DNA of 64,000 nucleotides from Flavobacteriaceae bacterium (lineage in GTDB: Bacteria; Bacteroidota; Bacteroidia; Flavobacteriales; Flavobacteriaceae): the NCBI GenBank assembly GCA_013214065.1, contig JABSPK010000003.1, positions 1-64,000 on the forward strand, given 5' to 3'. Positions 34,059-42,770 of the stretch are shown here, one piece after another (position 1 is the stretch's first letter; every line of letters begins with the position of its first letter). The position numbers were made by a program, and so were the translations under genes. The notes under the pieces are model-generated. The model was given only the letters and a program-made list of their open reading frames with translations, was not told the DNA's origin and made no database searches.

Positions 34059-34193
34059 CAACTAGTTTATACTGTTCTAAACTATACCCATAACGTAGAA
34101 AATCCGGAAATAATGTGGTAAAATCTTAAAAAAAGTGTGTTTTAACGTAAAAAACGTGTAGTTCATCGATAATTTATACGATAACCTTGAGCT

Positions 34194-36188
34194 TCAGGAC
34201 TGTATTTTCGCCGAATCGAAGTTGATTTTAAAACAACTCCCTTCCCCGTGGGGACTTTCAACCTTAAGGCTACCTCCGTTCAAAGCGATTAAATCCTTAC
34301 AAATCGCCAGCCCGAGACCTGTTCCTTTTTCGTTTTGGGTACCTGGTGTCGATGCCACTGAACCTCCGTCATTAAGTGATTTGACCTTATCCATGGATAA
34401 TCCAATGCCGGTATCGCAAACGTAGAGATAGATAGAACCTCGGTTTTTTTGTGCTCCGAACCGAATGGTACCCCCGTTGCGATTGTATTTGATGGCGTTT
34501 GAAATGAGGTTGCGAAGAATGATGTTCAGATGTTCGGGATCAATAAGGAGCCGCATATCGGGATCGAAGTCGCAGACAATGGTCAACGCTTTCCGCTCGA
34601 TGGCTTCTTGGTACAGTTCGCATACCTCGGTAGCCGCAGCTTTGACTGCCGTGGGGAAGGGTTTAGGGTCAATACCCTTCATTTGGGATTTAGCCCAATA
34701 GAGTAGGTTGTTCAAGGTGAAGGAACTGTGATCCACATTCGCCTTGAGTCTGGGCACCATGGTCGCTACCTCACTTGCCGATAATGATTTATCGTTGTAC
34801 AGGGCCAATAACTCCTGTAAGGTTCCGATAGGGGCTTTCAAATCATGGCCAATGATCGAAAACACCCGGTCCTTGGCCAAATTCAATGCCTTGAGTTGTC
34901 CGTTGGTGTTCGCTTGTTCCCTGGCGTTCTTTCTCACTAATAGAATGATTACGACCAAAGCCAGAAGTACCACTACGGTGACATAGGTGATTATTTTTTG
35001 TTTTTCCAGCCGCCTAATATTGATCATTTGGGCCAATTGCTGTTCATTCTCATAATTCAATTTGGCCCGATACAAGCGCAAGTGCCTTCTGGAATTATTT
35101 AAGGCAATGGTGTTCTGTATTTCGAAAGAGGCATTCGCATGTTGGTAGGAAGCGTCAATGGCCCCACGCGCTTTGTACACTTTACTCAACACCAAATGGG
35201 CATCGGCCAATGCAATCGAATCATGAAATCGCTCTGCTAAGAACTGTGCTACTGCCGCATGATTTTCGGCCAAGTCGAATTCGGACTGTGCGAGGTATAT
35301 ATGGGAAAATTGGGTCTCCACCTCCAGATTGTCGCGGTCATTGCGCAACTGTCGAAGCAAGCTGTCTGAACGCTGGTTGAATATCAAAGCTTGCTGAAGG
35401 GAATCAACTCCGAGGTAATATCGCGAGATGACCCGATAACACCGTGAGAGCCAAAGTGGATCTTGGCGTTTTTTTAGTTTTTCGACACTGGCAAAACCAT
35501 ATTGACGTGCCGTTTCGTAATTCTGAAGGCGTACATGGTTCAAGGCCATGTTCGATTTCGTAATAGCTTCAAGGTCGTCGGTGCCCACCACCATCCAGAG
35601 ACTATCGGCAACGCCATATTCTTCGTTCGCTTCCTCAAAAAGCATGCTTTGGCTGTATAAAAAACCGAGATTATGTCTTAATCGGGCTTCTTCTTCAACC
35701 AGACCGTTTGCCCTTGCCACGTCAATAACCTCATAAAATACGGTAATCGCTTTTTTTAGATTGAGATCGGAAAACAGCTGAAAAGCCAAGCTCTTCAAGA
35801 CTTGGACTTTCAATGAAGCATTCGACGAACCTTCTATTTGTTGTTGGGCCTGTTCATATAAGGCCATGGCTTCCTCATTCCCACCAATATCCGAATGGTA
35901 ATCGCCCAAGCGGGTGTTGCCCAGGATATTGCCATCGGTATAATGGATTTTTCCACTTAGGGCAATAGCCTTCTCCGCATAATATTTAAGGCTGTCCGGT
36001 TTTCTGAACCGGTATTTGCGTGCCAGGGCGTTGTAGCAATCGACCAAAGTGTTTAAATCAGCATCGGAACCCGCTTCCAACTTCCTGATTTGAATCAATA
36101 AACTGTCTTTTTCGGATTGGAATTGACCCTTTGCCAGTGTCATGGAACCCAGCACGAAAAACACCCATAAAAACCTATGAAATGTCAT
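34194..36188 (-). CDS. TPR-containing sensor histidine kinase (second of three)
   Basis: A 664-residue paralogue of its two neighbours: signal peptide (MTFHRFLWVF to AKG), TPR repeats from about 40 to 380, a coiled linker, a membrane span near 400-419, then the kinase core with His448 (IIGHDLKAPIGTLQ), the N box RNLISNAIKYN, DTGIGL and GTGLGLAIC. All catalytic motifs are intact. A six-base inverted repeat (AACATC, GATGTT at 36191-36207) lies directly upstream of the ATG. The gap to the third kinase is only 44 bases, so the second and third are probably read from one promoter. Confidence 0.92.
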   Translation of the reverse strand: MTFHRFLWVFFVLGSMTLAKGQFQSEKDSLLIQIRKLEAGSDADLNTLVDCYNALARKYRFRKPDSLKYYAEKAIALSGKIHYTDGNILGNTRLGDYHSDIGGNEEAMALYEQAQQQIEGSSNASLKVQVLKSLAFQLFSDLNLKKAITVFYEVIDVARANGLVEEEARLRHNLGFLYSQSMLFEEANEEYGVADSLWMVVGTDDLEAITKSNMALNHVRLQNYETARQYGFASVEKLKKRQDPLWLSRCYRVISRYYLGVDSLQQALIFNQRSDSLLRQLRNDRDNLEVETQFSHIYLAQSEFDLAENHAAVAQFLAERFHDSIALADAHLVLSKVYKARGAIDASYQHANASFEIQNTIALNNSRRHLRLYRAKLNYENEQQLAQMINIRRLEKQKIITYVTVVVLLALVVIILLVRKNAREQANTNGQLKALNLAKDRVFSIIGHDLKAPIGTLQELLALYNDKSLSASEVATMVPRLKANVDHSSFTLNNLLYWAKSQMKGIDPKPFPTAVKAAATEVCELYQEAIERKALTIVCDFDPDMRLLIDPEHLNIILRNLISNAIKYNRNGGTIRFGAQKNRGSIYLYVCDTGIGLSMDKVKSLNDGGSVASTPGTQNEKGTGLGLAICKDLIALNGGSLKVESPHGEGSCFKINFDSAKIQS

Positions 36189-36232
36189 AAAACATCCTTA
36201 AGATGTTGTTAAATATAAGTAAATGACAGTTC

Positions 36233-38254
36233 TTATGGAATAACAAAGCGAAAACGGCTTCCTTTTCCAGGCTCGCTTTCGACGGTCAGGCTTCCTCCGT
36301 TCAGACGGATGAGTTCGTCACAAATGGCCAATCCGAGACCGGTTCCTTTTTCATGGGCCGTTCCTGGGGTGGAGTCTGTCGGGTTCCCTTCGAACAGTGC
36401 AGCGATCTTGGCTTGATCCATTCCGACCCCTTCGTCACGAATCCAAACTTCGGTTCCCTGTGAAGAAGTAGTGCTTCCAAATTTGATTTCACCCCCGTTC
36501 ATGCTGTATTTTATCGCATTGGAAATCAAGTTTCGGAGAACGATGTTCAAGTGCTCCGCATCCATTCGGATTTGGGTGGTTTGATCGAAGGTACAAGTCA
36601 TAACCAGTCGTTTTTTGGTAATCGCCTCGTTAAATAAGGCACATACTTCATAAGCGGCCATTTTAATGGGAACTTGGACCGGTACAGGTTGGATTCCGTT
36701 CATTTGTGATTTGGCCCAGAATAACAAATTGTTGAGGGTGAAGGAACTATGGTCGACATTGGCCTTCAATCTTGGGAAAACGGCTGCGATTTGCTCATCC
36801 GATAAACTGCTGTCATTATATAATTCCAACAATTCCTGAAGGGTCCCAATCGGTGACTTCAGATCATGACCGATGATCGAAAATACCCGATCTTTTGCGG
36901 CATTCAGTTCTTGGAGTTTGCGGTTGGCGGCTTTTTGTTCCTTTATGTTTTTTCGAATGAGTAGGATAATAGCTGTCAACGCCAATAATAAGACTAAGGA
37001 GGTTAAAGTAATTGCCCGTTGGCGTTCGAGCACTTTGTCGTTTTCAATTTCGGCCAACTGCTGCTCATTTTCAAAGTTGCTTTGGGCCTGTAGCATCAGC
37101 AGTTTGGTCGCGTTGTCTTCTACCATAATCGAATCGGAAAGTCGTTGTGCCGCTTCCAAATGTTCAATAGCGATTTCCGAACGATCCAACATACGGTTGA
37201 TGCGATACAAAAGATCGGATACTTGTATCTGTCCTTCGAAATAAGTAATACCCTTGGCAAGGGTATGGGCCTTAATCGCATATTCTTCAGCTTGGGCAAT
37301 AGCTCCCCTGAGAAGGTAGGCCTCGGCCAGACCAAGATACACATCGGTTTCCCGCTTTTGATCGTTCATGTTTTCCAAGAGTTCCATGGCCTTGGAGTAG
37401 TGTTTCATCGCCTCTTCGAAATCTTTTTCCTGAATGGCGATACCACCTAAGGTGATGCAGGCAAAAGACTCCCACGCCCCGAATCGATTCTCTTGAAAGA
37501 CCGGTATGGCGGCATAGGTATGTTTTTTCCCTTTTTCGAACTCGTTCTTTTTCCAGTACAGATAACCGAGATTACTTTCGACTTGCGCTTTTTGTAATCG
37601 ATCATCCGATGATTTCAAGATATCAAGGCACTTATCATAATAGGTCAGCGCCTGTTCGTAATCTTTGATGATCGAAAAGGTGGTGGCCAGGTTCATGTTG
37701 AAGGCCAACTGCATTTGTTGGTTCGATTGTGCTTCGGCCTTTTGAAACCCTTCTTGATAGAGCAAATAGGTTTTCGGAAAATCCTTTTTAGCATAATAAC
37801 CAAGTCCCATTAAATTGATCACCGTCAAATGGATGCTATCGGCACCGGCCGTCGTACTCAGTTGATACGCTTTATCAGCGAATTCAAAACCGGTATCGAA
37901 GTTTCCGTTGAACAGATGGTAGCTGGCCAATGCCAGCTGGGCCCCTGCCTTGCCCTTGTCGTAACTAATGGCATCACTGAGTTCCAAGGCGCGATTCGCC
38001 ATGTGGAGTACACTGTCTTTGTTTTGATAGATGTACGCCCTGGCGAGTTCGTAAAGGTTTTTGATATAGGTGGTGTCGCTCGGATTGAAATCGGGTCGTG
38101 ACTCGAAGTCGGCCTTGATACTCCCTAAGCTATCGGTTAATTTCTTTTGGGCTAGGCAAGGGCTTTGCAATAGGGCGAAAAGGGTGGCTGCCAACAAACA
38201 TCGGCATACGGAAATACGTCCTTTGTGAAGCACAGACAATACGATGGGGGACAA
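36233..38254 (-). CDS. TPR-containing sensor histidine kinase (third of three)
   Basis: A 673-residue paralogue with the same layout: signal peptide ending near PCLAQ, TPR repeats from about 60 to 400, a membrane span near 414-433 and a kinase core with His463 (IIGHDLKSPIGTLQ), N box RNLISNAIKYS, DEGVGM and GTGLGLAIC. It is closest to the second kinase, with which it shares VDHSSFTLNNLL and WAKSQM. No ATG is available at the N-terminus: the start is a TTG at 38254, or a GTG at 38233 that would give a more typical signal peptide. It is divergent from tRNA-His. Confidence 0.9.
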   Translation of the reverse strand: MSPIVLSVLHKGRISVCRCLLAATLFALLQSPCLAQKKLTDSLGSIKADFESRPDFNPSDTTYIKNLYELARAYIYQNKDSVLHMANRALELSDAISYDKGKAGAQLALASYHLFNGNFDTGFEFADKAYQLSTTAGADSIHLTVINLMGLGYYAKKDFPKTYLLYQEGFQKAEAQSNQQMQLAFNMNLATTFSIIKDYEQALTYYDKCLDILKSSDDRLQKAQVESNLGYLYWKKNEFEKGKKHTYAAIPVFQENRFGAWESFACITLGGIAIQEKDFEEAMKHYSKAMELLENMNDQKRETDVYLGLAEAYLLRGAIAQAEEYAIKAHTLAKGITYFEGQIQVSDLLYRINRMLDRSEIAIEHLEAAQRLSDSIMVEDNATKLLMLQAQSNFENEQQLAEIENDKVLERQRAITLTSLVLLLALTAIILLIRKNIKEQKAANRKLQELNAAKDRVFSIIGHDLKSPIGTLQELLELYNDSSLSDEQIAAVFPRLKANVDHSSFTLNNLLFWAKSQMNGIQPVPVQVPIKMAAYEVCALFNEAITKKRLVMTCTFDQTTQIRMDAEHLNIVLRNLISNAIKYSMNGGEIKFGSTTSSQGTEVWIRDEGVGMDQAKIAALFEGNPTDSTPGTAHEKGTGLGLAICDELIRLNGGSLTVESEPGKGSRFRFVIP

Positions 38255-38321
38255 TTTTAAACCTAAGGTACACTTTTATAGGTAAGTACGTATGCCCCAC
38301 GCTTGAAATACTATTATTATT

Positions 38322-38352
38322 TTGAAAGGTTTCACAAAATCATTTACCTTTG
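38322..38352 (+). promoter_or_regulatory. Bacteroidota-type promoter of tRNA-His
   Basis: TTG (38322-38324), 20 bases, then TACCTTTG (38345-38352), with the tRNA beginning 15 bases further on. Confidence 0.75.
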
Positions 38353-38366
38353 CCCTCGCTTAAAAT

Positions 38367-38441
38367 GGTGGTTGTAGCTCAGTTGGTTAGAGCGCTGGAT
38401 TGTGGTTCCAGAGGTCGCCGGTTCGAACCCGGTCTTCCACC
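38367..38441 (+). tRNA. tRNA-His (anticodon GTG)
   Basis: A cloverleaf with anticodon loop TTGTGGT on a CTGGA/TCCAG stem, T arm around TTCGAAC, and the extra G at position -1 encoded (38367) opposite discriminator C, as expected for tRNA-His. In the acceptor stem GTGGTTG faces CTTCCAC, which leaves two adjacent U-U mismatches at pairs 5-68 and 6-67. CCA is not encoded in full. Confidence 0.92.
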
Positions 38442-38450
38442 CTTTATAAA

Positions 38451-38482
38451 GAAAAGCCCAGGACGATAGTCCTGGGCTTTTC
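38451..38482 (+). terminator. Terminator of tRNA-His
   Basis: A 14-base perfect stem (38451-38464 with 38469-38482) closed by a GATA loop, containing AAAGCCCAGGAC and its complement, with a T run in the right arm. Confidence 0.9.
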
Positions 38483-38554
38483 CGTTTTATACCCATTGCT
38501 TGCAGCGTAACGAATTGGAGTTGGTGCAGCTGAGTTCACTCCCATACCAAAAAA

Positions 38555-39964
38555 TCAGTTCGACAACTCCAATCCATTGACCGCTTCGGCGATTTCATAC
38601 CCCAAACGTAATCCTTCAGTAGAGTCTTCAAGAATATGTACCCCTAGCGGTACCCGAGAATAAGCGTTTTCATAGGCCATTTCGGTAAACGAGTCAAAAC
38701 TGCGAGGTGTTCCATTGAACTCGGTGACATAGTCAAATCCGAGGTAGGTGTTATCGGTAAAGGCAATGTTGTCGGTTTCGAAAAAGGCAATGAACACCCC
38801 ACTTGCAGCACCTGCAAAGGTGGCGTGTCCTGAAGGGTAACTCGGAAAGGCCGGGTTGGGTGCCACGACGAATCGTGCCAAATTGGTGGTGAATTCCTTA
38901 TCGATGGTCTCATTGATATAAGTGCTTGGACGCTGGGTATTGTAGGTGTACTTATCGTCCCAAGCCGACACCGCGGCATCGTTTAGGGCGAATCCCAAAC
39001 GTAACAACAGCTCCAAAGTACGTTCATAACCCAGTTCATATTGTGCAATGAGCTGATTGGCAATCGAAAATTGCCTCCCTGGTGGACTGATCATCAATCC
39101 CTCCACATCATCGGCCCAAAATTCAGCGATCCATAGTTCCTCTGCATTGTCGGTGGCTGCCGCAGTGGCCGTTTCGTATACTGCCGTCATACTGGTATAA
39201 TAAGCACTATCGGCCTTGGTACTGTAACTGAACAAGGAAGTGAAAGGGGTAGTGCTGGTCGCTTCCGGGCCAATTGCGAAGGTCCTCACTTCACGCCAAT
39301 ACGGAAACCATGCATCTTCGTTCTCGCCCGCAGCCCAAAGCCCTTCACCGACGGGGGCTATGTAATCGGCTGGAGTGGGGTTGCGAATTTGATCCTCGCC
39401 GGCCTCATCGGTTTCACTATAGGCGATAACGCGTCGGGCGACATGGCGCCCCCAGCGTCTCGACCGTTCGATAACGTCTTCGCTCAAACCTTGTGAGTAG
39501 GTTTCAAGTTTTTCATTCCTGAACTCCGAGATCGTAGTGTGGGCAAAACCGGCAATACTGAACATAAAATGCGATAGGGTTTCGCCGTACGCCTCGTTCA
39601 AAGCGATTTCAAGATTGATGTCGGTTTCGAATACATCGGCATCTATGGAAAGTTCATTGAACCTTTGGGCATTCGAATTGTAAGTATCCATGAAAGGCAC
39701 GGCCGTTTCGTATCCGGTCAAATGGATATAGGCCAAACTTCGGGTTACGCTGTTCGGCCGCATGTCGATGGTGTGTTGGTCGATCGTAACGAACAGATCA
39801 CTCCATTGTACGATCAATTTGGCTGTGGAATCGGCCAAGTTGATAGTTTCGGGTTCCGTTACATCCGAATCACCGATTACAGGATCATCATCGGTGGTAC
39901 AAGCGTTAAAGATCAAGGCCATACAGGCCAAAATGGATAGTGTTTTGTTGTGATATAACTTCAT
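38555..39964 (-). CDS. Vanadium-dependent haloperoxidase-like lipoprotein (PAP2 superfamily)
   Basis: A 469-residue lipoprotein (lipobox in LIFNAC, then Thr/Asp-rich linker) of the PAP2/vanadium haloperoxidase fold. The three phosphate or vanadate motifs are present in the last third: KYTYNTQRP, PSYPSGHATFAG and SRVPLGVHILEDSTEG. The long helical N-terminal half is typical of vanadium-dependent haloperoxidases rather than simple phosphatases. Such enzymes oxidise halides with hydrogen peroxide, common in marine Bacteroidota, but phosphatase activity cannot be excluded. It is separated by 233 bases from the M28 peptidase and is probably transcribed alone. Confidence 0.87.
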   Translation of the reverse strand: MKLYHNKTLSILACMALIFNACTTDDDPVIGDSDVTEPETINLADSTAKLIVQWSDLFVTIDQHTIDMRPNSVTRSLAYIHLTGYETAVPFMDTYNSNAQRFNELSIDADVFETDINLEIALNEAYGETLSHFMFSIAGFAHTTISEFRNEKLETYSQGLSEDVIERSRRWGRHVARRVIAYSETDEAGEDQIRNPTPADYIAPVGEGLWAAGENEDAWFPYWREVRTFAIGPEATSTTPFTSLFSYSTKADSAYYTSMTAVYETATAAATDNAEELWIAEFWADDVEGLMISPPGRQFSIANQLIAQYELGYERTLELLLRLGFALNDAAVSAWDDKYTYNTQRPSTYINETIDKEFTTNLARFVVAPNPAFPSYPSGHATFAGAASGVFIAFFETDNIAFTDNTYLGFDYVTEFNGTPRSFDSFTEMAYENAYSRVPLGVHILEDSTEGLRLGYEIAEAVNGLELSN

Positions 39965-40197
39965 AGTTTTAAGAAATTGTTTATCGATTTGATGTCAATA
40001 CTCTTAAAAACCTTGTGTTGTTAATAAAACTTTATGATTTATAGATTGCTTGGAGGTGTTATGGTCCATTGGGGTCTGAAGTCACCCAAAGGCATGAAAA
40101 GAAACGACACCCATATCGATAGCAACGTACAAAATCGGCAAGTTGACAACTAGATAAGTCCCGATATCGGAACGGAAAAGTGCTTCGTCAAACTCAG

Positions 40198-41757
40198 TTA
40201 TTCAATAGCCTTATCAACGGCTACTTTCGTTTCGCGATTGGCCACTTCCCAAGCGGTGTGGAATATCAATTGGGTTCGATTTTTCAATAAATCGTAATTG
40301 ATCTTATCCGGGGTATCGGTCGGGCGGTGGTAGTCGGCATGGGTACCATTGAAATAGAAGATGATCGGTATATTGTTCTTGGCGAAATTATAGTGGTCAC
40401 TGCGGTAATAGAAGCGATTCGGGTCATTTTCGTCATTGTAGGTGTAATCCAATTCGATTTGGGTGTATTTGGTATTGACGGCTTCTGAAAGTTCGTGCAG
40501 TTCCGTACTCAATTTATCCGAACCGATCAGATAAATATAGTTGCGATCGCCTGTTCTTTTGGGGTCGATCCTACCGATCATATCGATATTGAGATTGGCA
40601 ACAGTTTGCTCTAAGGGAACCAAAGGGTCGAAATCAGTATAATAGCGCGATCCCAACAAGCCTTTTTCTTCTCCGGTGACATGGAGGAATACGATGGAAC
40701 GTGCGGGTCCTTTACCCTCATCTTTTGCTTTCTTAAAGGCTTCGGCGATTTCAAACAGGGCTACCGTACCCGATCCGTCATCGTCGGCCCCGTTATTGAT
40801 CCTGCCGTCTTCGGTCATGCCGATATGATCAAGATGTGATGAAATGATCACGAATTCGTCCGGTTTGCTACTTCCTTCCAAAATCGCAGCTACATTTTCA
40901 CTATCGATGGCATTACCGGCGCTGCTCACATCCAGTTTTACCTGTGCGGGAATCACACGGGCGGCGCTGTTATCAAGGATATCGGGCAATAAAGTGGTAA
41001 CGGCCTGATTGTTCAAAAGGATTACGAAAACGTCCGACTTATCAGGTTTAAGCCCCATACGACCGTTTTTATTCCCTTTCATGAAATTGAAAAAGCGGTT
41101 GTAACGAGCGTAGTTTTGAGGGTCGAAATACAGAACGCCTTTAGCACCTTTCTCAATCGCCAATGCCGTTCGTTTGCCCATTGATTCAGACATATTGCTC
41201 CAATCCGATTTCTCGGTCGTACCGGACACGCGATACGTACCGTCGGCATTTCGCGGTTCCCCTGATTTGGCCAACAGGATTTTTCCCGATACATCGATTC
41301 CATCGTAGTCCGAATAGTTGGCGTCTTCGATGCCATAACCGACATAAACGACCTCGTCGTAGGTTCCTTTGGCTTCGGTAAACGTGAGCACCTCACTTCC
41401 CACTACCAGGCGGTTGCCATTAATACTTATGCTGCCTTCCGGCACCCCATTGGTCTCAAGGGGAACGGTCTGTTTGTAGTCTCCATCGCTTTTTACCGCG
41501 GGTATGTCAAGGGCCTTATATTGATCGATAATATATTCGACTGCTTTTTTTTGCCCGGGCTGGCCGGTTTCACGGCCTTCGAAGGCATCAGAGGCATAGA
41601 TATAAAGGTGTTCGCTTAGCTCAGGTTCTGTAATCGTGGCGGCAAAGCGTTCAGGATCATCCGGTATGCTGGCGGCTTGTGGGTTTCCGCCGGTCGCTTG
41701 CTGGGAGCTAGAACAACCAGCTGCCAACAGTATGATGAAGGCAAAGGGGATTTTCAT
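40198..41757 (-). CDS. M28 family zinc aminopeptidase, lipoprotein
   Basis: A 519-residue lipoprotein (MKIPFAFIILLAAGC, Cys15). A PA (protease-associated) domain occupies about residues 130-260. The M28 catalytic domain follows with zinc ligands in SSHLDHIG, NNGADDDGSG and HVTGEEKGLLGS, and late NIPIIFYFNGTHADYHRPTDTPDKI, which is characteristic of M28 aminopeptidases. It should release N-terminal residues from peptides outside the cytoplasm. Its location next to the hydroxyproline operon makes collagen-like peptides a plausible substrate, an inference from position only. The gene is monocistronic. Confidence 0.92.
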   Translation of the reverse strand: MKIPFAFIILLAAGCSSSQQATGGNPQAASIPDDPERFAATITEPELSEHLYIYASDAFEGRETGQPGQKKAVEYIIDQYKALDIPAVKSDGDYKQTVPLETNGVPEGSISINGNRLVVGSEVLTFTEAKGTYDEVVYVGYGIEDANYSDYDGIDVSGKILLAKSGEPRNADGTYRVSGTTEKSDWSNMSESMGKRTALAIEKGAKGVLYFDPQNYARYNRFFNFMKGNKNGRMGLKPDKSDVFVILLNNQAVTTLLPDILDNSAARVIPAQVKLDVSSAGNAIDSENVAAILEGSSKPDEFVIISSHLDHIGMTEDGRINNGADDDGSGTVALFEIAEAFKKAKDEGKGPARSIVFLHVTGEEKGLLGSRYYTDFDPLVPLEQTVANLNIDMIGRIDPKRTGDRNYIYLIGSDKLSTELHELSEAVNTKYTQIELDYTYNDENDPNRFYYRSDHYNFAKNNIPIIFYFNGTHADYHRPTDTPDKINYDLLKNRTQLIFHTAWEVANRETKVAVDKAIE

Positions 41758-41807
41758 GAGTTGAGCTTAGTTCAATCGCTAAAATAGGGAAACAAAATGA
41801 ACTTCAA

Positions 41808-42656
41808 TCAATTAGCCGATAACATTGCCTTGCGATACGCACTCGGATTTTGGTGTTTCAACTGTTTGAAGTACTTATTGAAATTCGAAATCGTAGGAAA
41901 TCCCGACCGGGTTGCTACCTCAGCGATCGAATACTCCGGAAAATCGATCAATTGCTGGCAGGCATGCGTGATACGGACTTCCATAACGAATTGAAAGAAG
42001 GTCTTTCGGGTCCGCTGTTTGAAAAATCGACAGAACGCGTTGGGGGTCATGAAGACCTTTTCGGCCACTTGTGATAATTCGATCTCATGCTGAAAATGTT
42101 GCATTACGTAGTCATAGGCGGTTTGCAGGCGCTCGCCCTGCTCCGATTTTAACGCGCGATAGTTTGCATTGCTGAGGCTTTTGGTAGATAGGTTTCCCAA
42201 CTGCCGAAGCAGTTGTAAAACCCCTAACACACGATCGAACCTTTCGGTAGTTGGCAAGGAATGAAAGAAATCGACTATGGCTTGTCCGCATTGCGCTAAT
42301 TTAAATCCATAATGCACCTTCTCAAAGAAAGGTTGTAAGGCATTCATTTCCGGGGCATCAAGGAAAAAGCGATTGAAGGCAGTGCTTGCTAAGAAGATAC
42401 TCATCATATGGGATTCGGTATCGCTGGGGTCGCTTTTAAAAAGGTGGGGGAGTTGGGGGCCTAAGGATACAAGGGTTCCTGGGCCATAGTGATGGATTGA
42501 GTTGCCTACGATCAATTTCCCACTACCCGCAATAAGGTAGCTGATTTGTATTTCCTCATGTTGGTGTAGGCGATCATAGAAGATGCGATCTCGATCTTCC
42601 TGCACGATCAGCTGCTGTTGGGGAGCCTTGGGAATGACGAAAGGATATACCTTCAT
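41808..42656 (-). CDS. AraC family transcriptional regulator
   Basis: A 282-residue regulator with an N-terminal cupin sensor domain (HQHEEIQISYLIAGSGKLIVG, YGPGTLVSLGPQLPHLF) and a C-terminal AraC double helix-turn-helix (LSQVAEKVFMTPNAFCRFFKQ and IAEVATRSGFPTISNFNKYFKQ). It is divergent from the hydroxyproline operon 114 bases away, with an interrupted inverted repeat between them, so it most likely controls that operon in response to hydroxyproline or a breakdown product. The start is ATG 42654-42656; the longer frame adds nine residues without conservation. Confidence 0.92.
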   Translation of the reverse strand: MKVYPFVIPKAPQQQLIVQEDRDRIFYDRLHQHEEIQISYLIAGSGKLIVGNSIHHYGPGTLVSLGPQLPHLFKSDPSDTESHMMSIFLASTAFNRFFLDAPEMNALQPFFEKVHYGFKLAQCGQAIVDFFHSLPTTERFDRVLGVLQLLRQLGNLSTKSLSNANYRALKSEQGERLQTAYDYVMQHFQHEIELSQVAEKVFMTPNAFCRFFKQRTRKTFFQFVMEVRITHACQQLIDFPEYSIAEVATRSGFPTISNFNKYFKQLKHQNPSAYRKAMLSAN

Positions 42657-42675
42657 ATACTCGTTATTAATCCAA

Positions 42676-42700
42676 TATATCAACTAATTAAGTTAATATA
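42676..42700. promoter_or_regulatory. Candidate operator between the AraC regulator and the hydroxyproline operon
   Basis: An interrupted palindrome with ten-base arms, nine positions paired: TATATcAACT, five bases AATTA, AGTTaATATA. It lies 20 bases before the regulator start and 70 bases before the operon start. Binding is inferred from position only. Confidence 0.35.
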
Positions 42701-42770
42701 TAGGTAAAAATAGCTAATATCTGCGTATGCTATCCTTCTCATTCGAATTACTTTTACAAAAAAACAGGAA

